Assembly (NCBI GenBank): GCA_003445795.1
Contig: DMCN01000050.1
Span: 10,024-25,543, forward strand
Source of the DNA: Gallionellaceae bacterium
GTDB lineage: Bacteria; Pseudomonadota; Gammaproteobacteria; Burkholderiales; Gallionellaceae
Reading direction: 5' to 3'
Length of the DNA stretch: 15,520 nucleotides
The notes under the pieces are model-generated. The model saw only the letters and a program-made list of their open reading frames with translations, had not been told where the DNA came from and ran no database searches. This document shows, piece after piece, positions 1 to 6,979 of this stretch. Positions within the stretch are counted from its first letter, which is position 1; every line of letters starts with the position of its first letter. The translations under genes and the position numbers were made by a program.

Positions 1-354
1 GACCAGCAGGATGTTGCTCTTGGCAAGTTCGACGCCGTCCTTGTCCGTGTTCTTCAGACGCTTGTAATGGTTATACACCGCGACCGAAAGAACCTTCTTG
101 GCCTGACGCTGGCCGATGACATACTCATTCAGACGCTCGCAGATCTCGTGCGGGGTCGGTAACTCGTTCTTGTCGGCCTTGTCGCCGCCGATGACGCTTT
201 GCGTTTCTTCGCGGATGATGTCGTTGCACAACGCGATGCATTCATCGCACACGAACACCGACGGCCCCGCGATCAGTTTGCGCACCTCGTGCTGGCTCTT
301 CCCGCAGAACGAGCAGTACAGCAGCTTGTCACCCTTGTTCTTGTCCGTCGTCAT
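1..354 (-). CDS. clpX: ATP-dependent Clp protease ATP-binding subunit ClpX, N-terminal part (runs off the left edge)
   Basis: ClpX is the AAA+ unfoldase that recognises tagged or native substrates and threads them into the ClpP chamber in the cytoplasm. Only the first 118 codons are in the window; the frame is open to base 1. The visible part is the N-terminal zinc-binding domain, with Cys14 and Cys17 (YCSFC) and Cys36 and Cys39 (VCDEC), followed by the linker and the start of the AAA+ module (LNEYVIGQRQAKKVL, then YNHYKRL). The sequence stops at SNILLV, directly before the expected Walker A loop, which lies outside. The ATG at 354-352 is preceded by a strong GGAGGT ribosome-binding site 4 bases away, and the protein begins MTTDKNKG, close to the usual ClpX start. 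It lies 42 bp downstream of clpP on the same strand, the standard clpP-clpX order. Identification is very secure; only completeness is unknown. Confidence 0.97.
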   Translation of the reverse strand, partial: MTTDKNKGDKLLYCSFCGKSQHEVRKLIAGPSVFVCDECIALCNDIIREETQSVIGGDKADKNELPTPHEICERLNEYVIGQRQAKKVLSVAVYNHYKRLKNTDKDGVELAKSNILLV

Positions 355-372
355 TTGCACCTCCGCTCCGAA

Positions 373-401
373 ATTATCGGCAGCCTACAAGATTACTTAA
401 A
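373..401 (-). promoter_or_regulatory. Possible weak promoter for clpX in the clpP-clpX gap
   Basis: On the minus strand a GATAAT box (373-378, five of six matches to TATAAT) lies 17 bp from TTTAAG (396-401, three of six matches to TTGACA), the latter overlapping the clpP stop codon. Initiation here would give a leader of about 12 bases that still contains the GGAGGT site of clpX. The -35 is poor, and read-through from clpP could be enough, so this is tentative. Confidence 0.25.
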
Positions 402-1023
402 CCCGCTTGTCCAATACCTGGTCGATCAGGCCGTATTCCATCGCATCCTGCGCGGTCAGGAAATTGTCACGCTCGCTGTCGCGCGCGATCTCTTCCACGC
501 TGCGCCCGGTATGCTTAGCCATCAGCGCATTGAGGCGCTCGCGCAGACTCAGGATGTATTTGGCATGAATCTCGATGTCTGAAGCCTGACCGCGGAACCC
601 GCCCAGCGGCTGGTGGATCATCACGGTGGAATTGGGCAGTGCAAAACGCTTGCCCTTCTCGCCTGCCTGCAACAGGAAAGCTCCCATGGAAGCAGCCATG
701 CCGATGCACAGCGTGGAGACCTGCGGCTTGATGAACTGCATGGTATCGTAGATCGCCATGCCGGCCGAGATCGAACCGCCGGGAGAATTGATGTAGAAAT
801 GGATGTCCTTTTCCGGATTCTCCGATTCCAGGAACAACATCTGCGCCACGATCAGATTGGCGGTATGGTCATTGACCTCGCCGACCAGGAATATCACACG
901 CTCCTTCAACAGGCGCGAATAGATGTCGAACGCGCGTTCGCCGCGTCCGCTGGTCTCGATCACCATCGGGATCATGCCGATGTCTTGCGGTTCCGTCATT
1001 TCCGAGGTGGCGCCAAATTGCAT
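397..1023 (-). CDS. clpP: ATP-dependent Clp protease proteolytic subunit ClpP
   Basis: ClpP is the self-compartmentalising serine protease that forms two stacked heptameric rings and degrades polypeptides fed by ClpX or ClpA. The 208-residue product has the full family length. The catalytic triad is visible: Ser112 in GMAASMGAF, His137 in MIHQPLGG and Asp186 in SERDNFLTA. The substrate-binding segment YINSPGGSISAGMAIYDT lies at about 77-94. The first 15 or so residues (up to about PQDIGMIPMVIE) match the short propeptide region that is normally self-cleaved. The ATG at 1023-1021 lies 2 bp after the tig stop codon, with a GGGGAG ribosome-binding site inside the end of tig, so the two are surely co-transcribed and probably translationally coupled. 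Nothing is odd about it; identification is secure. Confidence 0.98.
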   Translation of the reverse strand: MQFGATSEMTEPQDIGMIPMVIETSGRGERAFDIYSRLLKERVIFLVGEVNDHTANLIVAQMLFLESENPEKDIHFYINSPGGSISAGMAIYDTMQFIKPQVSTLCIGMAASMGAFLLQAGEKGKRFALPNSTVMIHQPLGGFRGQASDIEIHAKYILSLRERLNALMAKHTGRSVEEIARDSERDNFLTAQDAMEYGLIDQVLDKRV

Positions 1024-1025
1024 GA

Positions 1026-2330
1026 TCAGTTACTCCCCATCAGTTCAGTCAGTGTGACGGCCTGGTCGCTGACCTTGGCTCCGGCCAGCACCCATGCGAC
1101 CACGTTGTCTTCCAGCACCAGATTCTCGATCTCGCGCATGCGGCTGGGATCGGAGTTGTACCAGCGCACCACTTCTTCCGGATACTCGTAGCTCTGCGCA
1201 TATTCCTGCACCAACGCCTTCATCTGCTCCGGCTTGGGAGCCAGGTCATGCTGCTTCACCAACTCAGCAAGAATCAAGCCAAGTTTGACGCGCTTGCTCG
1301 CGCGCTCGGCGAACATGTCGGCCGGCAACTGCATACCCTTGGGGACCTTCATGCCGCGGGCTTCCATGTCGTGCATGGTCTGCTGCATCAGACGCTCGGC
1401 TTCGCTGTCCAGCAGTGCTTTTGGCACGTCCAGTTGTGCGATATTCAACAAAACGTCCATTGCGCTGTCTTTGTTACGCACTTTGGCGCGACGCTGCGCT
1501 TCGCGGCCAATGTTCTCGCGGATCTCGTCCTTGAGCTTGGTCACATCGCCGTCCTTCATACCCAGCGACTTGGCGAACTCGGCGTCCACTTCCGGCAAAT
1601 GTGCTTCTTCAACCACATGCGCGGTGATGGTGAAAGTGACCTGCTTGCCCGCCACTTCCTTGCCGTGATAGTCGGCCGGGAAAGTCATGTCGAAAGATTT
1701 GGTCTCGCCCGCCTTCATGCCGACGATGGCTTTCTCGAAATCGGGCAGCATGCGCCCAGAACCCAGCAGAACATTGAAATCCTTGGCTTCGCCGCCCTCG
1801 AACACCACACCGTCCAGCTTGCCGGAGAAGTCGATGCGCACCTGGTCGTCGTTCTTCGCGGCACGGTCCGCCTTCTTGAACACGGCGCGCTGCTTGCGCA
1901 GGGTGTTGATGGTCTCGTCCACATCGGCTTCGCTCATGGCGAAGGTGACGCGGGTCACGCTCTGGCCGGCGATGTCGCCCAGTTTCACTTCAGGATAGAC
2001 TTCAAAGGTCGCGCTGTATTCGATCTGCGGCGCGTTCAGGTCGGTGGTCTTCAGTTCAAACTGGGGATAACCGGCCACTTGCAGCTTGTTGGCGACCGCC
2101 ACTTCGGCAAAGGAGCGCTGCAGGCTCTCGCCCAGCACTTCCTGCTGCACGGACTGGCCGTATTGCTGTTCCAGCACTTTGAACGGGACTTTGCCCGGAC
2201 GGAATCCGTGCACTTTGGCAGTGCGGCCCAGATGTTTCAGGCGCGCTTCCACTTCGCCGCGCAATTGTTGTTGGGGGATGGACGCGCTCAGACGGCGTTG
2301 CAATCCACTCAGGGTCTCTACATTTGACAT
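1026..2330 (-). CDS. tig: Trigger factor, ribosome-associated chaperone and peptidyl-prolyl isomerase
   Basis: Trigger factor docks at the ribosomal exit tunnel next to protein L23 and shields nascent chains. It has 434 residues, the normal size. Three domains are seen in order. The N-terminal ribosome-binding domain (about 1-115) carries the signature GFRPGKVP at 42-49. An FKBP-type PPIase domain spans about 158-243 (DDQVRIDFSGKLDG, then EGGEAKDFNVLLGSGRMLPDFE). The helical C-terminal chaperone arms run from about 245 to the end. The ATG at 2330-2328 has an AAAGGA site 10 bases upstream. It opens the tig-clpP-clpX unit and follows the glycogen operon on the same strand, separated by a hairpin. 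Domain assignments rest on family knowledge; the gene call is secure. Confidence 0.97.
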   Translation of the reverse strand: MSNVETLSGLQRRLSASIPQQQLRGEVEARLKHLGRTAKVHGFRPGKVPFKVLEQQYGQSVQQEVLGESLQRSFAEVAVANKLQVAGYPQFELKTTDLNAPQIEYSATFEVYPEVKLGDIAGQSVTRVTFAMSEADVDETINTLRKQRAVFKKADRAAKNDDQVRIDFSGKLDGVVFEGGEAKDFNVLLGSGRMLPDFEKAIVGMKAGETKSFDMTFPADYHGKEVAGKQVTFTITAHVVEEAHLPEVDAEFAKSLGMKDGDVTKLKDEIRENIGREAQRRAKVRNKDSAMDVLLNIAQLDVPKALLDSEAERLMQQTMHDMEARGMKVPKGMQLPADMFAERASKRVKLGLILAELVKQHDLAPKPEQMKALVQEYAQSYEYPEEVVRWYNSDPSRMREIENLVLEDNVVAWVLAGAKVSDQAVTLTELMGSN

Positions 2331-2421
2331 ACTGACACTTTCCTTTGAATTTTAGGCAGGCTGGGAAAACGAATATCGCGGACGGAATGATACATGAAAC
2401 AGGGCGGGAAGGCCCGCCCGC
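2331..2421 (-). promoter_or_regulatory. glgP-tig intergenic region; presumed tig promoter region with only weak boxes
   Basis: This 91 bp gap separates two functional units and should hold the tig promoter. The best minus-strand pair I find is GATATT (2372-2377) with TTTCAT (2394-2399) at a 16 bp spacing. This would give a leader of about 35 bases, but both boxes are weak (four and two of six matches). A heat-shock promoter is also possible but I cannot point to clear boxes. Confidence 0.3.
2402..2419 (-). terminator. GC-rich hairpin after glgP, probable terminator of the glycogen operon
   Basis: GGGCGGG (2402-2408) pairs perfectly with CCCGCCC (2413-2419) around a 4-base loop. The stem begins 2 bp beyond the glgP stop codon. 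On the minus strand it is followed by TGTTTCAT, so the U-tract is short and interrupted; termination may be partial, allowing some read-through into tig. Confidence 0.6.
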
Positions 2422-4923
2422 TCACTCCGCGTGGGCTGAAACCTGGGCTAACTTCCAGATTTCACGGTTGTATTCCTGAATGGTACGGTCGCTGGAGAAT
2501 TTACCGCTGGCTGCGGTATTGAAGATACTCATGCGTACCCACCCCTCCTGATCGCGATAGGCGACAGCCGCCCGATGTTGCGCATCCACATAGCTGCGGA
2601 AATCCGCCGCCGTCAGCCAGGGGTCATGCGGGTTGAGGATGGCATGCACGATGGGATCGAACAGCCCCGGCTCGAACAGGTTGAAATGCCCGCTTTCCAG
2701 CAGGTGCATCACCCGCCCCAGATCGGCATCGGCCGCGACGATGGCGGCCGGATCGTAATGCCCGCGCGCCGCCTCAACTTGTTCCGCAGTCAGGCCGAAC
2801 AGGAAGAAGTTCTGCTCCCCCGCTTCTTCGCGAATCTCGATGTTGGCACCGTCCAGGGTGCCGATGGTGATCGCCCCGTTCATCATGAACTTCATGTTGC
2901 CGGTGCCCGAAGCTTCCTTCCCTGCCGTTGATATCTGCTCGGAAAGGTCGGCGGCCGGACAGATCACCTCCATCGCCGAGACGCGGTAATCCGGCAGAAA
3001 AGCCAACTGCAAAAGCCCCTTGGTCGCCGGATCGTGGTTGACCACTTCTGCCACTGCCGTCACCAGCCGGATGATGCGTTTTGCCATCATATATCCCGGC
3101 GCAGCCTTGCCGCCGATCAATACGCAGCGCGGCGTCCAGTTGGCGCTGTCACCGCGCTTGATGCGGTCATAGAGATGGATGACATGCAGCACATTGAGCA
3201 ACTGGCGCTTGTATTCGTGGATACGCTTCACCTGCACGTCGAACATCGCCGTTGGGTCGAACTCCACACCGCAATCGCGCGCGACCATCTCGGCCAGCCG
3301 CTGTTTGTTCGCCTGCTTCACCGCACGCCATTCGGCGCGGAATTTCTTGTCTCCGGCATACTCCCGCAATCCCTGCAGCCGCGACAGTTCGGTGCGCCAG
3401 CTTTCGCCGAGACGCTTGTCAATCAGGCTGCTCAGCAAAGGGTTGCTGGCTGCCATCCAGCGGCGCGGCGTCACCCCGTTGGTCTTGTTGTTGAACTTGT
3501 GCGGCCACAACTCGAAGAAGTCGTGGAACAGATGCTGCTGCAGCAACTGCGAATGCAGGGCCGCCACGCCGTTAACCGAGTGACATGCCACCACCGCCAG
3601 ATAGGCCATGCGAATCTGCGGCTCGCCGCCCTCTTCCACGATGGACATGCGCCGTTCGCGCTCAGTGTCCCCCGGCCAGCGCAGTGAGACTTCTTCCATG
3701 AAACGCGCATTGATCTCCAGGATGATGTCGCGCAGGCGCGGCAACAGACGACCGAACATGTTCACCGGCCAGCGCTCCAGTGCTTCAGGCAGCAAAGTAT
3801 GGTTGGTGTAGGCCATGGTGTGCGAGGTGATGTCCCATGCTTCTTCCCAACCCATGCCGTGTTCGTCCATCAGCAGGCGCATCAATTCAGGTACCGCACA
3901 GGTCGGATGCGTGTCGTTCAACTGGAAGCAGTTCTTCTCGGCGAAACGGGAAAAGTCCTCGCCGTGCTTGTACACCCAGGCACGCAGTACATCCTGCAGA
4001 CTGGCGGAGGCCAGGAAATATTGCTGGCGCAGACGCAGCTCCTTGCCGTTCTCGCTGGCATCGTTGGGGTAAAGCACCATGGTAATGTGCTCGGCTGCAT
4101 TCTTGGCGGCAACGGCTTCGGTATAGCTGCCGGCATTGAACTCATCCAGATCGAACTCTTCGGTCGCTGCCGCTTTCCATAGCCGCAGGGTATTCACCGT
4201 GCCGTTGCGATAGCCGGGGATGGGCATGTCGTAAGGCACCGCCAGCACGTCCTGCGTGTCGACCCAACACACGTGCATGCGGCCATCCGCTCCGGGCACA
4301 AAGTCGCTGCGTCCGCCGAATTTGATCCTGACCGTGTATTCCGGCCGTTCGATCTCCCATGGATTGCCGTTACGCAACCAGTGGTCGGGTTCTTCCAGTT
4401 GCCGTCCCTGCTCGATCTTCTGGCGGAACATGCCGTACTCGTAGCGGATGCCGTAACCCGTCACCGGCAGTCGCAGCGTCGCGCAACTGTCCAGGAAGCA
4501 GGCGGCCAGACGGCCCAAGCCACCGTTGCCCAGGCCGGCGTCACTTTCCAGTTCGCGCACTTCTTCCAGTTCCAGACCGAGATTGCGCAATGCCTCGGCG
4601 CTGGCTTCATCAAGATCCAGATTCAGCAGCGCATTGCCCAGCGCACGTCCCATCAGGAACTCCAGCGAAAGGTAATAGGCCTGCTTGCAGTTGGATTCGT
4701 CATAGGCACGCTGGGTGCGGCGCCAGCGTTCCACCAGACGATCGCGCATCACCATTGCACAGGAGGCATAGACATGGTGCGACGATACGCTCGCCTTGTC
4801 CCACCCCAGGGTGTGATTGAAGTAGCGGCAAAAGTCTTCCTCAACGCCGATAGCATTCATTCCCAGCAGCGGGATCTTGCGTGTGTTGGGATGCTTGGCG
4901 ATAAACGGTTTTACTGTGTTCAT
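2422..4923 (-). CDS. glgP: Glycogen/maltodextrin phosphorylase (GT35)
   Basis: The enzyme releases glucose-1-phosphate from non-reducing ends of alpha-1,4-glucan with inorganic phosphate and pyridoxal phosphate; it stalls near branch points. The 833 residues are full length for the family. Hallmarks are ESDAGLGNGGLGRLAACFLDS around 126-146, the QLNDTHPT segment near 334-341, RIHEYKRQ near 568-575, and the PLP site EASGTGNMKFMMNG with Lys678 as the expected Schiff-base lysine. I choose ATG 4923-4921 (MNTVKPFIAKHP), with a weak GGAAAA site. The frame stays open upstream to 5010, but that extension would overlap the preceding gene by 59 bp and encodes unconserved residues. It is the last gene of the glycogen unit, 28 bp after the glucanotransferase gene. 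Whether it prefers glycogen or maltodextrin cannot be read from sequence; context favours glycogen. Confidence 0.96.
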   Translation of the reverse strand: MNTVKPFIAKHPNTRKIPLLGMNAIGVEEDFCRYFNHTLGWDKASVSSHHVYASCAMVMRDRLVERWRRTQRAYDESNCKQAYYLSLEFLMGRALGNALLNLDLDEASAEALRNLGLELEEVRELESDAGLGNGGLGRLAACFLDSCATLRLPVTGYGIRYEYGMFRQKIEQGRQLEEPDHWLRNGNPWEIERPEYTVRIKFGGRSDFVPGADGRMHVCWVDTQDVLAVPYDMPIPGYRNGTVNTLRLWKAAATEEFDLDEFNAGSYTEAVAAKNAAEHITMVLYPNDASENGKELRLRQQYFLASASLQDVLRAWVYKHGEDFSRFAEKNCFQLNDTHPTCAVPELMRLLMDEHGMGWEEAWDITSHTMAYTNHTLLPEALERWPVNMFGRLLPRLRDIILEINARFMEEVSLRWPGDTERERRMSIVEEGGEPQIRMAYLAVVACHSVNGVAALHSQLLQQHLFHDFFELWPHKFNNKTNGVTPRRWMAASNPLLSSLIDKRLGESWRTELSRLQGLREYAGDKKFRAEWRAVKQANKQRLAEMVARDCGVEFDPTAMFDVQVKRIHEYKRQLLNVLHVIHLYDRIKRGDSANWTPRCVLIGGKAAPGYMMAKRIIRLVTAVAEVVNHDPATKGLLQLAFLPDYRVSAMEVICPAADLSEQISTAGKEASGTGNMKFMMNGAITIGTLDGANIEIREEAGEQNFFLFGLTAEQVEAARGHYDPAAIVAADADLGRVMHLLESGHFNLFEPGLFDPIVHAILNPHDPWLTAADFRSYVDAQHRAAVAYRDQEGWVRMSIFNTAASGKFSSDRTIQEYNREIWKLAQVSAHAE

Positions 4924-4951
4924 TATATTTTCCGAGTCAGGTCTGGCGCTT

Positions 4952-6961
4952 TCACGCGACCTCCAGACAGAATTCCAGCGTGCTGTCCTGTGCATCCAGT
5001 ACGCAATCAAAAGTCATCACCACAGCCTGCATGATCTTCTCAAAACCAGCTTCGGACTGCGACACGCTGAAGCAGGGTTGCGAATCCAGCGCGACGGCAC
5101 GATTCACCGAAACTTTGAGCTTCCCGCCCAGCACTGCGTCTTCCAGCACGATCTGTTGCACTGCGGCCAGCTGCAGCAACTGGCCGAAGCCGCCCATGAT
5201 CTCGTCGCCCACACGGAAGCGGCCGGCCGGACCGTCGCAACTCGGCATGGCGATATTGACCGTCACGCGGAACACTCCCGCGCCGATACCATCGAAATGA
5301 TAGGCGACATACAGACGCGCTTCATCGAGCACGATGGATTTGCGCACCTTGCCTGTATCCAGTGCGGCTTCATATGCCGCTCCCAGCGGCATACCCGCAT
5401 ACTTTGCCGGCGTATACAGCGGAGTCGTCGCGGCAACGCTGCCGGACCACTCATCCATGAACATCAGCTTCTGCCGCGGATCGATCACCATGTCATCCTC
5501 GGTGATCTCGTGCTTGTGGATGACGCGCTCATGCGGATTGGCTATGCCTTCCCCCTCGTGCTCGGCGGCGGGCTGTGCATGCACCTTGCGGTGATAGTGC
5601 TCGTGCGGCATCGACAGCGTATCGGCAAAATTGTGATTCAATCGATAGGCATCGAACTCGCAGATCGCCGCACTGCCGTCCTGCCGCAATACCGCCTGCA
5701 GCACACCGTTCTGCAGGAACACCTCGTCGTCGCCGTCCAGATCGATATCGGCCACCAGTTTCTGCTGGCGCGGCGCGATCTCGTCCAGCAGGGACTCAAG
5801 CCTGACGATCGCGTTATAGATGGCGCGGCGAAGGTGTGGCAGATAGAGCCCGCCGAACAGGCCGTGCCAATAGGCATCGTTGGCCTGTGCCTCATACAGG
5901 GCGTCCAGCATCTCATCTGTCTGCTTCTTTTTCGGCAGGGCATGCAGGCGCCGCGACAATCCCAGCATGCGTTTATGCATCCAGTTGGATTCCGGATAGC
6001 GCATCAGGAAGTTCTTCCAGATACCGCCACGCAGGAACGATTTGTTCTGCTCGAACTGGCCGGCGGATTTCGATGCCTGCACCAGGTCGGCATAGTGATG
6101 CGCGGCCGGCACCGGCAGCGTCCATTCGTTCATCTCGATGTAGGACGTGGTCGGCAGGTACACCACGCCGCGAGTCTTGGCACGCGCATGGTAGTCGCAA
6201 TAGCGTTCGGTCTTGATGATGCTTGAGGCCAGCACGCCCTCGATGAACTGTGTGAGCCAGCCACGCTCGTACACCCAGTTGTAGGTCTCCGGCCAGATGC
6301 CGAACTTCTCGATGTCGTCGAAATAGATCGCGGCAGGCGCGCCCTCCTCTTTCGCCAGGCTCTCCAGATAAGAGACCACCTCCTGCGCGGGCGAAAACGG
6401 CAGGCGATAGCGCAACGCTTCGGAGATGGGGAACAGGTCGAGCTGACGGCCATTCTCTTCGGTGGTGTAGTAGCCATCCAGGTCGCCTGCGTTCTTGCCA
6501 GTGCAGAAGAAATGGTAATCGTCCACGGTGGAATAACGTATGCCGGTGTCCGCCAGCGAGGGCACCACGGTCGCCTCCCACACGCGCTCGGTCAGCCACG
6601 CACCCAACGGACGTTGCCCCAGCGTCTCTTCCAGACGGTCCGACATGCGCTGCAACTGACCCAGGCGATCCGCTTCAGGGATCACTGCCAGCACCGGCTC
6701 GGTGTAGCCTGCGCCGACCAGTTCCGCTTGTTTGCGTTCCACCATCTCCTGCAACAGTTTCATGTCGTCAGGATAATTCTCCAGCATGTAGTCCAGCAGC
6801 CAGCCGCTGATGTGGATGGCGAACTTGAACGCAGGATAGCGGTGCAACACACGCAGGAAAGGACCGTAACAACGTGCATGCGCATCGTCCAGCACGTGGG
6901 TGAAGTTACCTACCGGCTGGTGCGCGTGCACCCCAAGCAACAACGAGATCGATTTTGCCAT
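4952..6961 (-). CDS. GH57 4-alpha-glucanotransferase (Thermococcus-type, with C-terminal DUF1926-like domain)
   Basis: Members of this GH57 group transfer alpha-1,4-glucan segments between chains (amylomaltase-like activity). The 669-residue protein begins with the GH57 signature HAHQPVGNF (12-20). The presumed nucleophile Glu125 lies in AWLTERVWE, equivalent to Glu123 of the Thermococcus litoralis enzyme. The presumed acid/base aspartate, Asp215 or Asp216, lies in IYFDDIEKFGIW. A helical DUF1925-like part follows to about 390. A beta-rich C-terminal domain (about 400-669) has FDAYRLNHNFADTLS and HEHYHRK, as in the DUF1926 partner domain. The usual DDGEKFG motif reads DDIEKFG here. No signal peptide is seen, so it should be cytoplasmic. 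It starts 18 bp after the other GH57 gene with only a weak ribosome-binding site, and ends 28 bp before glgP. The family call is firm; 4-alpha-glucanotransferase is the likeliest activity, with alpha-amylase or branch-acting activity as alternatives. Confidence 0.88.
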   Translation of the reverse strand: MAKSISLLLGVHAHQPVGNFTHVLDDAHARCYGPFLRVLHRYPAFKFAIHISGWLLDYMLENYPDDMKLLQEMVERKQAELVGAGYTEPVLAVIPEADRLGQLQRMSDRLEETLGQRPLGAWLTERVWEATVVPSLADTGIRYSTVDDYHFFCTGKNAGDLDGYYTTEENGRQLDLFPISEALRYRLPFSPAQEVVSYLESLAKEEGAPAAIYFDDIEKFGIWPETYNWVYERGWLTQFIEGVLASSIIKTERYCDYHARAKTRGVVYLPTTSYIEMNEWTLPVPAAHHYADLVQASKSAGQFEQNKSFLRGGIWKNFLMRYPESNWMHKRMLGLSRRLHALPKKKQTDEMLDALYEAQANDAYWHGLFGGLYLPHLRRAIYNAIVRLESLLDEIAPRQQKLVADIDLDGDDEVFLQNGVLQAVLRQDGSAAICEFDAYRLNHNFADTLSMPHEHYHRKVHAQPAAEHEGEGIANPHERVIHKHEITEDDMVIDPRQKLMFMDEWSGSVAATTPLYTPAKYAGMPLGAAYEAALDTGKVRKSIVLDEARLYVAYHFDGIGAGVFRVTVNIAMPSCDGPAGRFRVGDEIMGGFGQLLQLAAVQQIVLEDAVLGGKLKVSVNRAVALDSQPCFSVSQSEAGFEKIMQAVVMTFDCVLDAQDSTLEFCLEVA

Positions 6962-6979
6962 ACTCAGTCTTTCAGGAAA

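Noticed and set aside
2349..2354. TAAAAT on the minus strand as the -10 box of a tig promoter
   Set aside because: Initiation about 7 bases downstream would fall inside the AAAGGA ribosome-binding site at 2341-2346, and no -35 is found at the right distance.
4924..5010. A 29-codon N-terminal extension of glgP
   Set aside because: It would overlap the end of the GH57 gene and reads as unconserved sequence; the ATG at 4923 gives a normal phosphorylase start.
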